In this document: in pieces, positions 50,704 to 58,871 of the stretch
Layout of the letters: each line of letters opens with the position of its first letter
Position numbering within the stretch: position 1 is the first letter of the stretch
From: Futiania mangrovi
GTDB taxonomy: Bacteria; Pseudomonadota; Alphaproteobacteria; Futianiales; Futianiaceae
Reading direction: 5' to 3'
Assembly: GCF_024158125.1 (NCBI RefSeq)
Contig: NZ_JAMZFT010000001.1
Coordinates: 310,001-374,000, forward strand
DNA: 64,000 bases
The notes under the pieces: model-generated
What the model was told of the DNA's origin: nothing
What the model saw: the letters and a program-made list of their open reading frames with translations, nothing else
Databases searched by the model: none
Made by a program: the position numbers and the translations under genes

Positions 50704-52791
50704 GAGGTGAAAATTCATCCTCTCTCGAGGAAAGAGACGTGGACGTCGTGGCTGGACAACATTCCCTTCTGTGAGCGTCCCGATCGTCTTCGTCGTCTCC
50801 TCCTTCCCGAGATGTTGTTCCAGGCGGGATGGAGGAGCCGGACGAGGTTCAGCAACCAGCCCCTGGCTCACCAACTTGGATATTACGCGCTCTGCGTTCT
50901 CCGTCTCGACGTCGCCTTCACCACGCACGTCGCTTGTTCCCTCCAGCCCGGCGAGAGCCCGGGCGATCTCACGCGCAAGCTGCGCAACCTGGTGCGCAGG
51001 CACACCGACGAGCCGCTCCATTATTTCGGCGTCGCTTCAAGCGATCCCCATCCACATGCCCATCTCGCGATCGCCATGCCGGAGGGCAGCCGGGTGCGTC
51101 CGCTCGTGCAGGAGTTCCTGTGCCGGCGGGCGAACATCGACGTGCCGCAACTCTGGCGCCGCGGCCGCAAGGATGCGCCCCTGCAGGATGCGCACTGCGT
51201 CGAGATCACCATGCGCCGGCGGGGGTACTGGGGCTATTCCGGGCTTATCGCCTATATGGCGCGCCATGTGCCCATCCTCGACCGCAAGCCCCCGTTGGAG
51301 ATCGAGGTCTTCGCCAGTCGGGATGTGCATGGCGCGGCGGTGGAGCTTTCCGGCACATCCATCGACGAGCTCATCGACGAGATCGAGCGCTACAATCGTC
51401 GTGTCGCTGCAGAAGCGCTCGAGGGGCCTATGAAGGGCCCTCTGGCAGCCGGAAGCACATCGGCCGCCGGTCTTCTCTCTCGCGACGACATCGCGTCTCC
51501 AGGGGCGTCCGTGCCGCGGGACCTTGCCACGACACCCGTACATGGGTCCGCGGACGGTGTGGGCTCAGCGTCCTCCGCTTCCGGATCGGAGACCGGATCC
51601 GGTGCGGGGGTACATGGAGAGACGCTTGCCCGTCCCTATACCGGAGCGGATGCCGAGCCGTCCGCCGAGACGTTGGCCGGATCGGATGCGCATCCAGGCG
51701 CCAATACGGGTGGCGGCTCCGGAGTGCCCAGCTCGTCCTCCTCTATCGGATCTCCTGGAGCTTCGTCCGGCAACCCGGGAACCGGGACTACGGCGGCCAC
51801 GACGGCGACATCACCAGCACCTGCCGAGACAACGGCTATCGGCGCGCCTGGCAGCCACGGCAACGCTCATCCGGGCACCGTTACGTCGCCGGCTCCGGCG
51901 TCTGTCCACCCCGGTTCTTCGGGTGCCTCTGGAGCCTCAGTTCCCTCTGACGCATCCGCATCCTCTGAAGCCGCAGCGACTTCGACACAAACTGAAAGCG
52001 CAACCTCTCCATCCGCGACCCATCACGATCTGACCGGCACGACACATCCGACGACGACAACACATCCGACGACGACACGACACTGCCCTCGAACCGATCC
52101 CGCACACGATACGTCCAGACCAACGGCATCTTCAGCCACGACGACAGACGGCGACAACATTGCCCTGACAGAACGCGACATCAGACAGACATCAGACCCT
52201 TCGAATACCGGCACCTTCCCGACACGTGACATCTCATCTCACGATCCATTCGCCGACAGAGCAAGACACGCAGCCACGACGCATCCGGTTGACCCAGGTG
52301 CGGCCGGCACAGCCTCGTCTTCTGCGGGCTTTGCCGACACGCACCCTCACAATCCTTCAAGTCCTGTCCTGACGATCAGAACACGAACGAAGACGCATCG
52401 CCTGAGACCGCATCGCACGTCCGACAGACCGCGATCACGACACGAGACCAGACCCGAGATCCATCGACCCGAGCCGAACCCGATCTACACGCAAGTTCAT
52501 CCCATCGACCTGTTCACGCCCTTTGACTCGCCCTGGCGTCGCTGGCGGCGGCCGACAGGGATTACCCGGCCGCGGACACGGCTCGTCCTGAAGACCATGC
52601 CCGCACCGGGCGACAGTCCCGGCCGGGCCAGTCAAGCGGCGACAAGCTGTCGCCTGAACGCGTGTCGTGAGCAGATGCAGCCTGTAACGCGCGCACGCTG
52701 CACGCTAGCACGCGACGTCCGCACCCTGCCGGGCTGCGATGTCCTGCGCCCGGCAAGGCCCCCGCCTTTCAAACGACGCGAACAAGAGTAA
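50695..52791 (+). CDS. HUH-like Rep/relaxase-type candidate with long low-complexity tail
   Basis: A 698-codon frame. The N-terminal 200 residues look globular: a motif-1-like FTTHVACSLQPG (75-86), then DPHPHAHLAIAMP with H121-A-H123 resembling the HUH metal motif, and YWGYSGLIAYMARH with candidate nucleophiles Y178, Y181 and Y187. This is the order seen in rolling-circle Rep and related HUH nucleases; the identity is inferred from motifs alone. From about 235 to 610 the sequence is Ser/Thr/Ala/Gly/Pro-rich, and the end is basic. The later part uses AGA and CGA often, unlike neighbours, suggesting transfer. GTG 50695 lies in a repeat without a good ribosome-binding site, so the start is uncertain (GTG 50707 or ATG 50812 possible). 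Confidence 0.6.
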   Translation: MSHEVKIHPLSRKETWTSWLDNIPFCERPDRLRRLLLPEMLFQAGWRSRTRFSNQPLAHQLGYYALCVLRLDVAFTTHVACSLQPGESPGDLTRKLRNLVRRHTDEPLHYFGVASSDPHPHAHLAIAMPEGSRVRPLVQEFLCRRANIDVPQLWRRGRKDAPLQDAHCVEITMRRRGYWGYSGLIAYMARHVPILDRKPPLEIEVFASRDVHGAAVELSGTSIDELIDEIERYNRRVAAEALEGPMKGPLAAGSTSAAGLLSRDDIASPGASVPRDLATTPVHGSADGVGSASSASGSETGSGAGVHGETLARPYTGADAEPSAETLAGSDAHPGANTGGGSGVPSSSSSIGSPGASSGNPGTGTTAATTATSPAPAETTAIGAPGSHGNAHPGTVTSPAPASVHPGSSGASGASVPSDASASSEAAATSTQTESATSPSATHHDLTGTTHPTTTTHPTTTRHCPRTDPAHDTSRPTASSATTTDGDNIALTERDIRQTSDPSNTGTFPTRDISSHDPFADRARHAATTHPVDPGAAGTASSSAGFADTHPHNPSSPVLTIRTRTKTHRLRPHRTSDRPRSRHETRPEIHRPEPNPIYTQVHPIDLFTPFDSPWRRWRRPTGITRPRTRLVLKTMPAPGDSPGRASQAATSCRLNACREQMQPVTRARCTLARDVRTLPGCDVLRPARPPPFKRREQE
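52043..52078 (+). repeat. 18-bp tandem repeat inside the HUH-like gene tail
   Basis: Two adjacent 18-base units starting CACATCCGACGACGACA, differing only in the last base, encode a repeated THPTTT segment of the low-complexity tail. Confidence 0.75.
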
Positions 52792-53117
52792 CCGGGCGGG
52801 CGGAAGGGTCATGATCATGCACCGCGCATTTCCTGTCAGGGTGTGGGGGGTGGTTCACTGCACCTGTTTGAGAGGGCGTCCGGGCGTCAAGTTTCAATAG
52901 CCACCAAGCGGTGAATTTGTGCGGCGGCTAGCGGACATGTTCTGCCTGTTTCGATGGTTGCCACGGATCCGCTTTCAGGCGGTCGTATGCAGGCAGGTGC
53001 GCGCACTACCATAGCGGGTGCTTGGCGGATGAAGCCACTCGAAACGCCGGGCACGAATAAAACCGATGGAAGTGGGGGGTTGCTCTCGAAAGTGAAAAAA
53101 CGGTTGCTCGAGGAAGG
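52792..53117. other. Intergenic region between HUH-like gene and SDR gene
   Basis: About 325 bases between converging stops. No gene, clear terminator or inverted repeat was found; short frames here lack support. Confidence 0.5.
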
Positions 53118-53879
53118 TCATGCATCGACGGTTTTCGTCGCGAGCCACCCACCGTCGACGGGAAGCACAACCCCCGCAATGAAGCTCGCATCCTCTGACA
53201 GCAGGAAGGCTATTGCCGCGGCGACTTCTTCCGGATCGGCGACCCGCCCAATTGGCGTAGTGCCGATCATCTCCCGGCGATAGGCTGCATCGCCATCGAT
53301 GCGCGCGGCAGTCATCGGCGTGCGGATCACGCCGGGAGCCACCGCGTTTACGCGTATTCCCTGGCCGGCATAATCCGCGGTCATCTGGCGGGTGAGTTGG
53401 GCTACTCCTGCCTTTGCCACGGCATATGCAGCAGTTCCCCGGTAGCCGACCTCGCCGAAGGCAGACGCGACATTCACGATGCGTCCGCCCGGGTGCGGCA
53501 GATGTGCGAGAGCCGCGCGGCACAGGCGCATCACCGACAGCAGGTTGATATCGACGATCCGCTGGATGTTGGCGTCATCGCTTGCATCCAGTGGGCGCGA
53601 CCCGCCGACACCGGCGACGTTCGCGACCATGTCGAGGCGTCCGAAAGCTTCGATACAGGACACGACAAGCCGCGTCTCCATGCCCGGGCTCGCGACATCC
53701 GCGGTCATTGTCACGACGTTTGCGCCCCAGGTCGGGGCGTTTCGCTCAAGCGCCTCCCGCTGGACGTCCACCGCCAGAACGGATGCGCCTTCGCTTGCAA
53801 GGCGCGTGACGGTGGCGGCGCCGATGCCCCCCGCGGCACCGGTGACGAGGGCGGCCTGCCCCTCGAAGCGCGCGCTCAC
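53118..53879 (-). CDS. SDR-family oxidoreductase
   Basis: A 253-residue classical SDR. Motifs: TGAAGGIGAATVTRLA (cofactor), ADVA, NVAGVGG (NNAG position), serine in VNVASAFGEVG, YxxxK in YAVAKAG, and PVDGGW near the end, the pattern of NAD(P)-dependent alcohol dehydrogenases. GTG at 53879 overlaps the deacetylase stop by four bases (GTGA), making it the last gene of the GntR-led leftward operon. It could oxidise or reduce an intermediate of the proposed cyclic-amide pathway. Confidence 0.88.
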   Translation of the reverse strand: MSARFEGQAALVTGAAGGIGAATVTRLASEGASVLAVDVQREALERNAPTWGANVVTMTADVASPGMETRLVVSCIEAFGRLDMVANVAGVGGSRPLDASDDANIQRIVDINLLSVMRLCRAALAHLPHPGGRIVNVASAFGEVGYRGTAAYAVAKAGVAQLTRQMTADYAGQGIRVNAVAPGVIRTPMTAARIDGDAAYRREMIGTTPIGRVADPEEVAAAIAFLLSEDASFIAGVVLPVDGGWLATKTVDA

Positions 53880-54712
53880 ATCTGCTCCGCGGCGCAGGAG
53901 GCGATCTGCTCGCCCGTCGCGAACCAGACGTTGTCGTATGTCTTCAGGAACTGGATGAAGCGGCGCAGCATGGCCAGCCGGTTCGGCCGGCCGATGAACT
54001 GCGGGTGCATCACGAGGTCGAAAAGACCTCCCCATCGATAGATCTCGTGAAATTCCTCCTGCCAGATGCGCAGTATGGACTCCGAGTCGACGATCGTGCG
54101 CGGCGTCTGCACAGAGAACATCGAGAAGGGCGCATCATCGCAACTCCAGTGCCAGGGCAACTCGATCAGACCCGGCGATCCGTCCTCGAGCACGTGCCGG
54201 TAGGGGTTGATGGAGTCCATGAGCGAGGTGTCGTAGACAAACCCGCGCTCGGTCAGAAGGCGGATCATGTTGCCGCTGGTCTCACCTGCCGGCGAGCGAT
54301 AGCCCTTCGGACGAAGCCCGAGCGTCCGCTGCAGGGCGTCCAGGCCCTTGTCGAGCGCCTCCTCCTCCTGGTCCGGATAGTCGGGATGGATCCATTCGTG
54401 CAGATAGCCGTGATGGCCGATCTCGTGTCCGTCCTTCAGGATCGCTTCCGCGCGCGACTGGTGCCGTTCGGCCGTCCAGCCGGGTACGAAGAACGTGGCG
54501 GGGACCTGTTCCTCGCGCAACAACTCCAGGATCTTCGGCACGCCGACACGGGCGCCGTAAAGGCCCTGGGACAGGATCCCCGGCCGCTTGGCATTGTCGG
54601 GATTGCGCGAGAGCCAGAGGGTTTCGGCGTCGAAGTCGAAGGTCAGCATGACGGCGCACCGCGCGCCGTTCGGCCAGACGATCTCGGGGACGTCCGCGTT
54701 GCTCAGGGTCAT
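53876..54712 (-). CDS. Polysaccharide-deacetylase-fold hydrolase, imidase/PuuE-like
   Basis: A 278-residue NodB-fold enzyme. Motif 1 is LTFDFDAETLW (metal/base aspartates), motif 2 is GHEIGHHGYLHE (metal histidines), motif 3 is GYRSPAGETS, and a late DLVMHPQFIGR supplies the last histidine. It has no signal peptide, so a cell-wall role is unlikely. Cytoplasmic members of this type include allantoinase PuuE and cyclic imide hydrolases, and the adjacent hydantoinase genes favour an imidase role. Starts at ATG 54712, 28 bases after the C45 gene. Confidence 0.85.
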   Translation of the reverse strand: MTLSNADVPEIVWPNGARCAVMLTFDFDAETLWLSRNPDNAKRPGILSQGLYGARVGVPKILELLREEQVPATFFVPGWTAERHQSRAEAILKDGHEIGHHGYLHEWIHPDYPDQEEEALDKGLDALQRTLGLRPKGYRSPAGETSGNMIRLLTERGFVYDTSLMDSINPYRHVLEDGSPGLIELPWHWSCDDAPFSMFSVQTPRTIVDSESILRIWQEEFHEIYRWGGLFDLVMHPQFIGRPNRLAMLRRFIQFLKTYDNVWFATGEQIASCAAEQM

Positions 54713-54740
54713 GGTCGGGGCTCCGATGCTCTGGGGATGC

Positions 54741-55877
54741 TCAGGCGATCGCGGCAGATCGCTCCAAGGCATCAGGGTAGAGGGCGTATGCATTCATGGG
54801 ATGCGTGCAAGGCGTTCCCGCCGAGGCGTGCAGCACGCGCGCATCGAGATCGAGCACGAGAGCCGCGACCGTGGACACGTGCCGCGCCTCGGGCAGGGCA
54901 GGGTCGGGATGCCGGCAGACGGCAGCCGGATAGCCATAGTGATCGGTCAGCGCCTGTTCGATCGCCCCCATGTCGATTCGTGGACTTGCAGCCCGCAGCG
55001 TGCGCTCGACGCGAACGTCGCGGTAGAGCGTGTTGGGCGCGATCCACTCCATCCGCGATGCGATCGAGGAGGGGTGTTTCATATGATTCGCATGGACGAC
55101 GATGCCGGCCGAGGGATAGAGGACCTGGTGCGCGTTGGGCGAGAGTTCGAAGTTCAGGATCTCTCCCTCCGCCTGACCGATGAGCACATTGGTGGAGCAC
55201 ACCCGGCTGGTGTTCAGGAACGGATAGATGGCGAGGTCCATCCGGTCAGCGTCGATCGTCTCGCGGCACCGGACATGGACGGGCTTGCGATACTGGTTCT
55301 GCCCGTCCTCCGCCGTGACCAGTCCATTGATGCACAGGCCGATCCCGGCTTCGTTGATCGCCATCTTGCAGCCGACGATCCCGGCTTCGGCGTAGCCGAT
55401 GAAGTCGGGCTTCTCCTTGCGGCGGACGCGCATGATGAAGGTGCGGCCCCGCAGCCCGTCGAGCCAGTCCCAGTTCTGGCCGATCAGCGTTCCCCCGTGC
55501 GCGGTGACCGAAGGCATCAGGCCGAACGACGTGCAGCCGTCGGGCTCCTCCATCCTGCCTTCGGCGAGACGGGCCTCGCTGGAAAAGACGCCATAGGTGA
55601 TCTCGTATCGCGCATTGAGGACGGCGATATCGCCGAGCGGAAGACCGCAACCCTCGGCGACGCCTTCCATTTCCCGGAAGTATTCGGGATTGTCGGAGGC
55701 CATGAAGTCCACCCAGGCGCGTCCCTCCACGGCCGCGGCCTCGCGCGAGATGCCGCCAGCCTCGAAGCGGCGAAGATAGATCTCGAGCGTTTCGGCGATC
55801 TTCGCTCCCATGAACCTGCCATGCGCGACGCCCCGTTCAAAGGGATCGTCGCCAAGCTCGAGGATGGGAAGTGTCAT
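54741..55877 (-). CDS. C45-family autoproteolytic acyltransferase/hydrolase
   Basis: A 378-residue Ntn-hydrolase precursor related to isopenicillin-N acyltransferase. The self-cleavage site is DGCTSFG with C115, which becomes the N-terminal nucleophile; the downstream GQNWDWLDG and FIGYAEAGIVGCKMAINEAGIGLCINGL are typical of the family. It would cleave or form an amide bond in a small substrate. Its start overlaps the GntR stop (ATGA), so it is the second gene of the leftward operon. Confidence 0.9.
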   Translation of the reverse strand: MTLPILELGDDPFERGVAHGRFMGAKIAETLEIYLRRFEAGGISREAAAVEGRAWVDFMASDNPEYFREMEGVAEGCGLPLGDIAVLNARYEITYGVFSSEARLAEGRMEEPDGCTSFGLMPSVTAHGGTLIGQNWDWLDGLRGRTFIMRVRRKEKPDFIGYAEAGIVGCKMAINEAGIGLCINGLVTAEDGQNQYRKPVHVRCRETIDADRMDLAIYPFLNTSRVCSTNVLIGQAEGEILNFELSPNAHQVLYPSAGIVVHANHMKHPSSIASRMEWIAPNTLYRDVRVERTLRAASPRIDMGAIEQALTDHYGYPAAVCRHPDPALPEARHVSTVAALVLDLDARVLHASAGTPCTHPMNAYALYPDALERSAAIA

Positions 55878-56647
55878 GTCTCTTGGTCCTTCCTTGCCGG
55901 CGGCAATCGGTCCTGCGCCTTCGCGTCGGCCGCCAGGCGCTCCAGAAGCAGGTCGCGGGACCGCACGAGATGGGCTTCCATCGCTGCGGCCGCACGCACG
56001 CCGTCGCGTGCGAGCAAGGCGCTGACGATATCGTCGTGACCCTGCGCAATCCGGTCGGCGCGTCCGAACCTCAGATTGATGAGCGACAGGCCGAGCCGGA
56101 CCTGGTTGATGACGTTCTCGAACAGGGGGCGGAGGGTGTCGCTCCCCGCCAGGTCGACGATCAGCCGATGCAGCGCGAGGTCATGCTCGACGAATTCGGC
56201 GGGAGACAGCGACTGTTGCCGCCGGCACATCATTGCGCGCCAGTCGGCGAGGCGGGCAAGATCCGCGTCGCTGGCGGTCCTGGCAGCCTCTTCGACGGCA
56301 AAGCGCTCGAGCACGATGCGCACCCGGAACACATCGTTGATCTGGTCTGCCGTCAGGTCGCGCACGAAAAAGCCGCGCCGCGGCGAGAAGACGAGCAGGC
56401 CCTGCTGCGCCAGTTGCCGCTCGGCCTCGCGGATGGGACCGCGGCTTATGCCCATTTCCCGCGACAGAACGGATTCGGAAATCCGCTGGCCGAGCTTCAG
56501 CCGGCCCACGACGATGGCTTCGTGCAATTGGCGCGCGACCTCTTCCGTCAGGCTGCGCGCCTGCACTGGCTGGAACCCCAGCTCCTCGGTCTCATAGGAG
56601 GCGGTTCTGCCGTTTCCGAAGCCCTTGTTGCCGTCCTCAGGACTCAC
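55874..56647 (-). CDS. GntR-family regulator, FadR/FCD subfamily
   Basis: A 257-residue repressor or activator: an N-terminal winged helix (LTEEVARQLHEAIVVGRLKLGQ, then ISESVLSREMGISRGPIREAERQLAQQGL) and an all-helical FCD ligand domain (FRVRIVLERFAVEEAA; HDLALHRLIVDLAG with metal histidines; AAAAMEAHLVRSRDLL). GTG at 56647 is chosen because GAGG lies six bases before it; ATG 56692 is the alternative. It heads the leftward operon and faces hyuA across a region holding a strong inverted repeat, its likely operator. Confidence 0.9.
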   Translation of the reverse strand: MSPEDGNKGFGNGRTASYETEELGFQPVQARSLTEEVARQLHEAIVVGRLKLGQRISESVLSREMGISRGPIREAERQLAQQGLLVFSPRRGFFVRDLTADQINDVFRVRIVLERFAVEEAARTASDADLARLADWRAMMCRRQQSLSPAEFVEHDLALHRLIVDLAGSDTLRPLFENVINQVRLGLSLINLRFGRADRIAQGHDDIVSALLARDGVRAAAAMEAHLVRSRDLLLERLAADAKAQDRLPPARKDQET

Positions 56648-56764
56648 TGACTGCCTCGTTCGTTGGGCGTTGTGGCAAGCCGGCGCCCGCATATTCGGCT
56701 GCGCGCAGGACCACGGCCCCAACAGCTTGACGCGATTAAACGACGAACCGTCGCTAATCAACTG

Positions 56765-56785
56765 TTGACAGTGTACATCTGTCAA
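56765..56785. promoter_or_regulatory. Inverted repeat, probable GntR operator of the divergent hydantoinase locus
   Basis: TTGACAG and CTGTCAA are perfect 7-bp arms around TGTACAT, 21 bases in all, between the GntR gene and hyuA. The arms could also serve as -35 boxes in both directions, so binding would block both promoters. The ligand and the direction of control are not known. Confidence 0.7.
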
Positions 56786-56861
56786 ATTCACCCTTGCAAG
56801 GTCCGAAGGCATGTTGCGCATCAAACGCTTCCGGGACCGGGGATGAGGCGAGGGGATCCGC

Positions 56862-58871
56862 ATGTTGCAGCGGGTGGGCGTTGAGATCGGGGGTACGTTC
56901 ACCGATCTGGTTTGGCAGGTGCCGGGAGGGCAGCTCCGGACCCACAAGGTGCTGTCCACGCCGGAGGAGATACAACGTGCGGTGATCGAAGCCGTCGAGG
57001 GCAGCGGCGCGGACCTCCGGTCGATCGACCATCTGGTTCACGGATCGACCGTCGCGACCAATGCACTCCTAACCCGTTCCGGCGCGCGCACGGCGCTCCT
57101 CACCACGCGCGGCTTCCGGGATGTCATCGAGATCGGGACACACGACCGGCAGGGGAGCGTCTACGAGGTCTTTTACCGGAAGACGCCGTCTCCGGTCCCC
57201 CGTCACCTGATCGGCGAAGTCGACGAACGGATGGGCTTTGCCGGCGCCGTCATTCAGCCGCTGGACGAGGCGGGTGCGCGCGCCGCGGTCGAGGACCTGC
57301 TGGCCAGGGGCGCTTCGTCCTTTGCGATCTGCCTTCTGCACGCCTACGCGAACCCGGCCCACGAGCAGGCGCTGGCGCAGTTGATCCGCAGCCTCGCGCC
57401 CGACGCGCTCATCAGTTGCAGCCATGAAATTTCTCCGGAGTTCCGGGAGTATGAACGCAGCATGACAACCGTCGTGAATGCGTTCGTGAGCCCCGTCGTC
57501 ACACGATACGTGGACCGGCTCGGCGAGGATCTGCAGGCGCGCGGCTATGGCGGCATCTTGCAGATCATGCAATCGAACGGCGGCATCATGCCCGGGGCCG
57601 CCGCGGGCCGGAACGCCGTCCGCATGCTGCTTTCCGGCCCTGCAGCCGGCGTGCGCGGCGCCGTCTGGTTTGCCCGCCGCAATGGCATTTCGGACATTCT
57701 GACGCTCGACATGGGCGGCACCAGCACAGATGTCGCACTGGCTCCGGGTCTTGTGCCAGGGCTCGTCCCGGAACTCGTCGTGGACGGTCTGCCCGTCCGT
57801 ACCCCGGCAATTGACATGGTGACGGTCGGCGCGGGCGGGGGCAGCATCGCGCATCTCGACCCGGGTGGCTTTCTTGCCGTGGGGCCGGCGAGCGCGGGCG
57901 CCCGGCCCGGCCCCGCGTGTTATGGCCGCGGCGGGACGGCGGCGACGGTCACCGATGCGCAGGTCGTTGCCGGCCTGCTCAGGCCCGATCGCTTCTTCGG
58001 CGGCCGGATGAGCTTGCGTACGGATCTGGCGGCCGAGGCGCTGCGTAGCACTGGGGTCGGCGGTACTCCCCGCGAGATTGCCGATGCCGTCCTGCGAATG
58101 GTCAACAACAACATGGCGCAGGCGGTCCGGCTGGTTTCCACTGCGCGCGGCATCGACCCCACCGAATTCACGCTCGTGGCCTATGGCGGAGGCGGGCCGC
58201 TGCATGCGGCGACCGTCGCCGACGAAATCGGGATCCGGAGGGTGCTCGTTCCCTGGTCGCCGGGCCTTGCATCGGCGTTCGGCCTGATGGTCGCCGATAC
58301 GACCATCGACCTTGTGCAGACCGACCTGCAGCCACTGGGCGATGCCGCCCTGGACACCGCGCGCGTGGCGCAGCTTTCCGACCTCTGTACGCGCGCGGCG
58401 GCCGAGCACGGGCTCGATCCCAGCAGCTACAGCGTGGAGATCGGTCTCGATCTCAGGTATCGCGGGCAGGCATTCGAGTTGACGGTCTGGGGGGACGCCA
58501 GTCCGCGGTCCGCGGCGGAGTTGCGCGCGGCGTTCGAGGAATTGCACAGACAGCGTTACGGTTACGCGCGTGCCCAACTCGACGTCGAACTGGTGAACTA
58601 TCGCGCGCGCTTGGTCGAGCCGGTTGACGCCGCCGTCGCGACGCCGGAGCCGCCGCAAGCGGGCGAGCCCGCTCCCGAGCGTGGCGAGGTTTTCCTTAAC
58701 GGCGAGGTGCACGAGGCACTTTATCTCGAGCGGGCGAAACTGCCGCGCGGTTACGCCGTGGACGGCCCTGCAATCATCGAAGAAGATACGTCGACGACCG
58801 TGGTGCCACCGGGGTGGCGTGTGTGCGTGACGCATTGCGGCGATCTGCTGATGGAGCGGAGCGCAACATGA
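56862..58871 (+). CDS. hyuA: Hydantoinase/oxoprolinase subunit A
   Basis: A 669-residue ATP-binding subunit of the HyuA/5-oxoprolinase family. The actin-like nucleotide-binding motifs are VGVEIGGTFTDLVW at the start and ILTLDMGGTSTDVAL in the middle, with HGSTVATNALL and YGGGGPLHA typical of the family. With HyuB it opens cyclic amides such as hydantoins or 5-oxoproline at the cost of ATP. GAGGGG lies six bases before ATG 56862. The stop overlaps the hyuB start (ATGA). Confidence 0.93.
   Translation: MLQRVGVEIGGTFTDLVWQVPGGQLRTHKVLSTPEEIQRAVIEAVEGSGADLRSIDHLVHGSTVATNALLTRSGARTALLTTRGFRDVIEIGTHDRQGSVYEVFYRKTPSPVPRHLIGEVDERMGFAGAVIQPLDEAGARAAVEDLLARGASSFAICLLHAYANPAHEQALAQLIRSLAPDALISCSHEISPEFREYERSMTTVVNAFVSPVVTRYVDRLGEDLQARGYGGILQIMQSNGGIMPGAAAGRNAVRMLLSGPAAGVRGAVWFARRNGISDILTLDMGGTSTDVALAPGLVPGLVPELVVDGLPVRTPAIDMVTVGAGGGSIAHLDPGGFLAVGPASAGARPGPACYGRGGTAATVTDAQVVAGLLRPDRFFGGRMSLRTDLAAEALRSTGVGGTPREIADAVLRMVNNNMAQAVRLVSTARGIDPTEFTLVAYGGGGPLHAATVADEIGIRRVLVPWSPGLASAFGLMVADTTIDLVQTDLQPLGDAALDTARVAQLSDLCTRAAAEHGLDPSSYSVEIGLDLRYRGQAFELTVWGDASPRSAAELRAAFEELHRQRYGYARAQLDVELVNYRARLVEPVDAAVATPEPPQAGEPAPERGEVFLNGEVHEALYLERAKLPRGYAVDGPAIIEEDTSTTVVPPGWRVCVTHCGDLLMERSAT

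Noticed and set aside
52954-53283. 109-codon plus-strand frame between the HUH-like gene and the SDR gene
   Set aside because: It runs antisense into the SDR gene and has no motif or ribosome-binding site.
53876-54712. Peptidoglycan or chitin deacetylase role for the NodB-fold protein
   Set aside because: No signal peptide or membrane anchor is visible and the operon context is amide hydrolysis, so a cytoplasmic small-molecule hydrolase is more likely; the fold assignment itself is kept.
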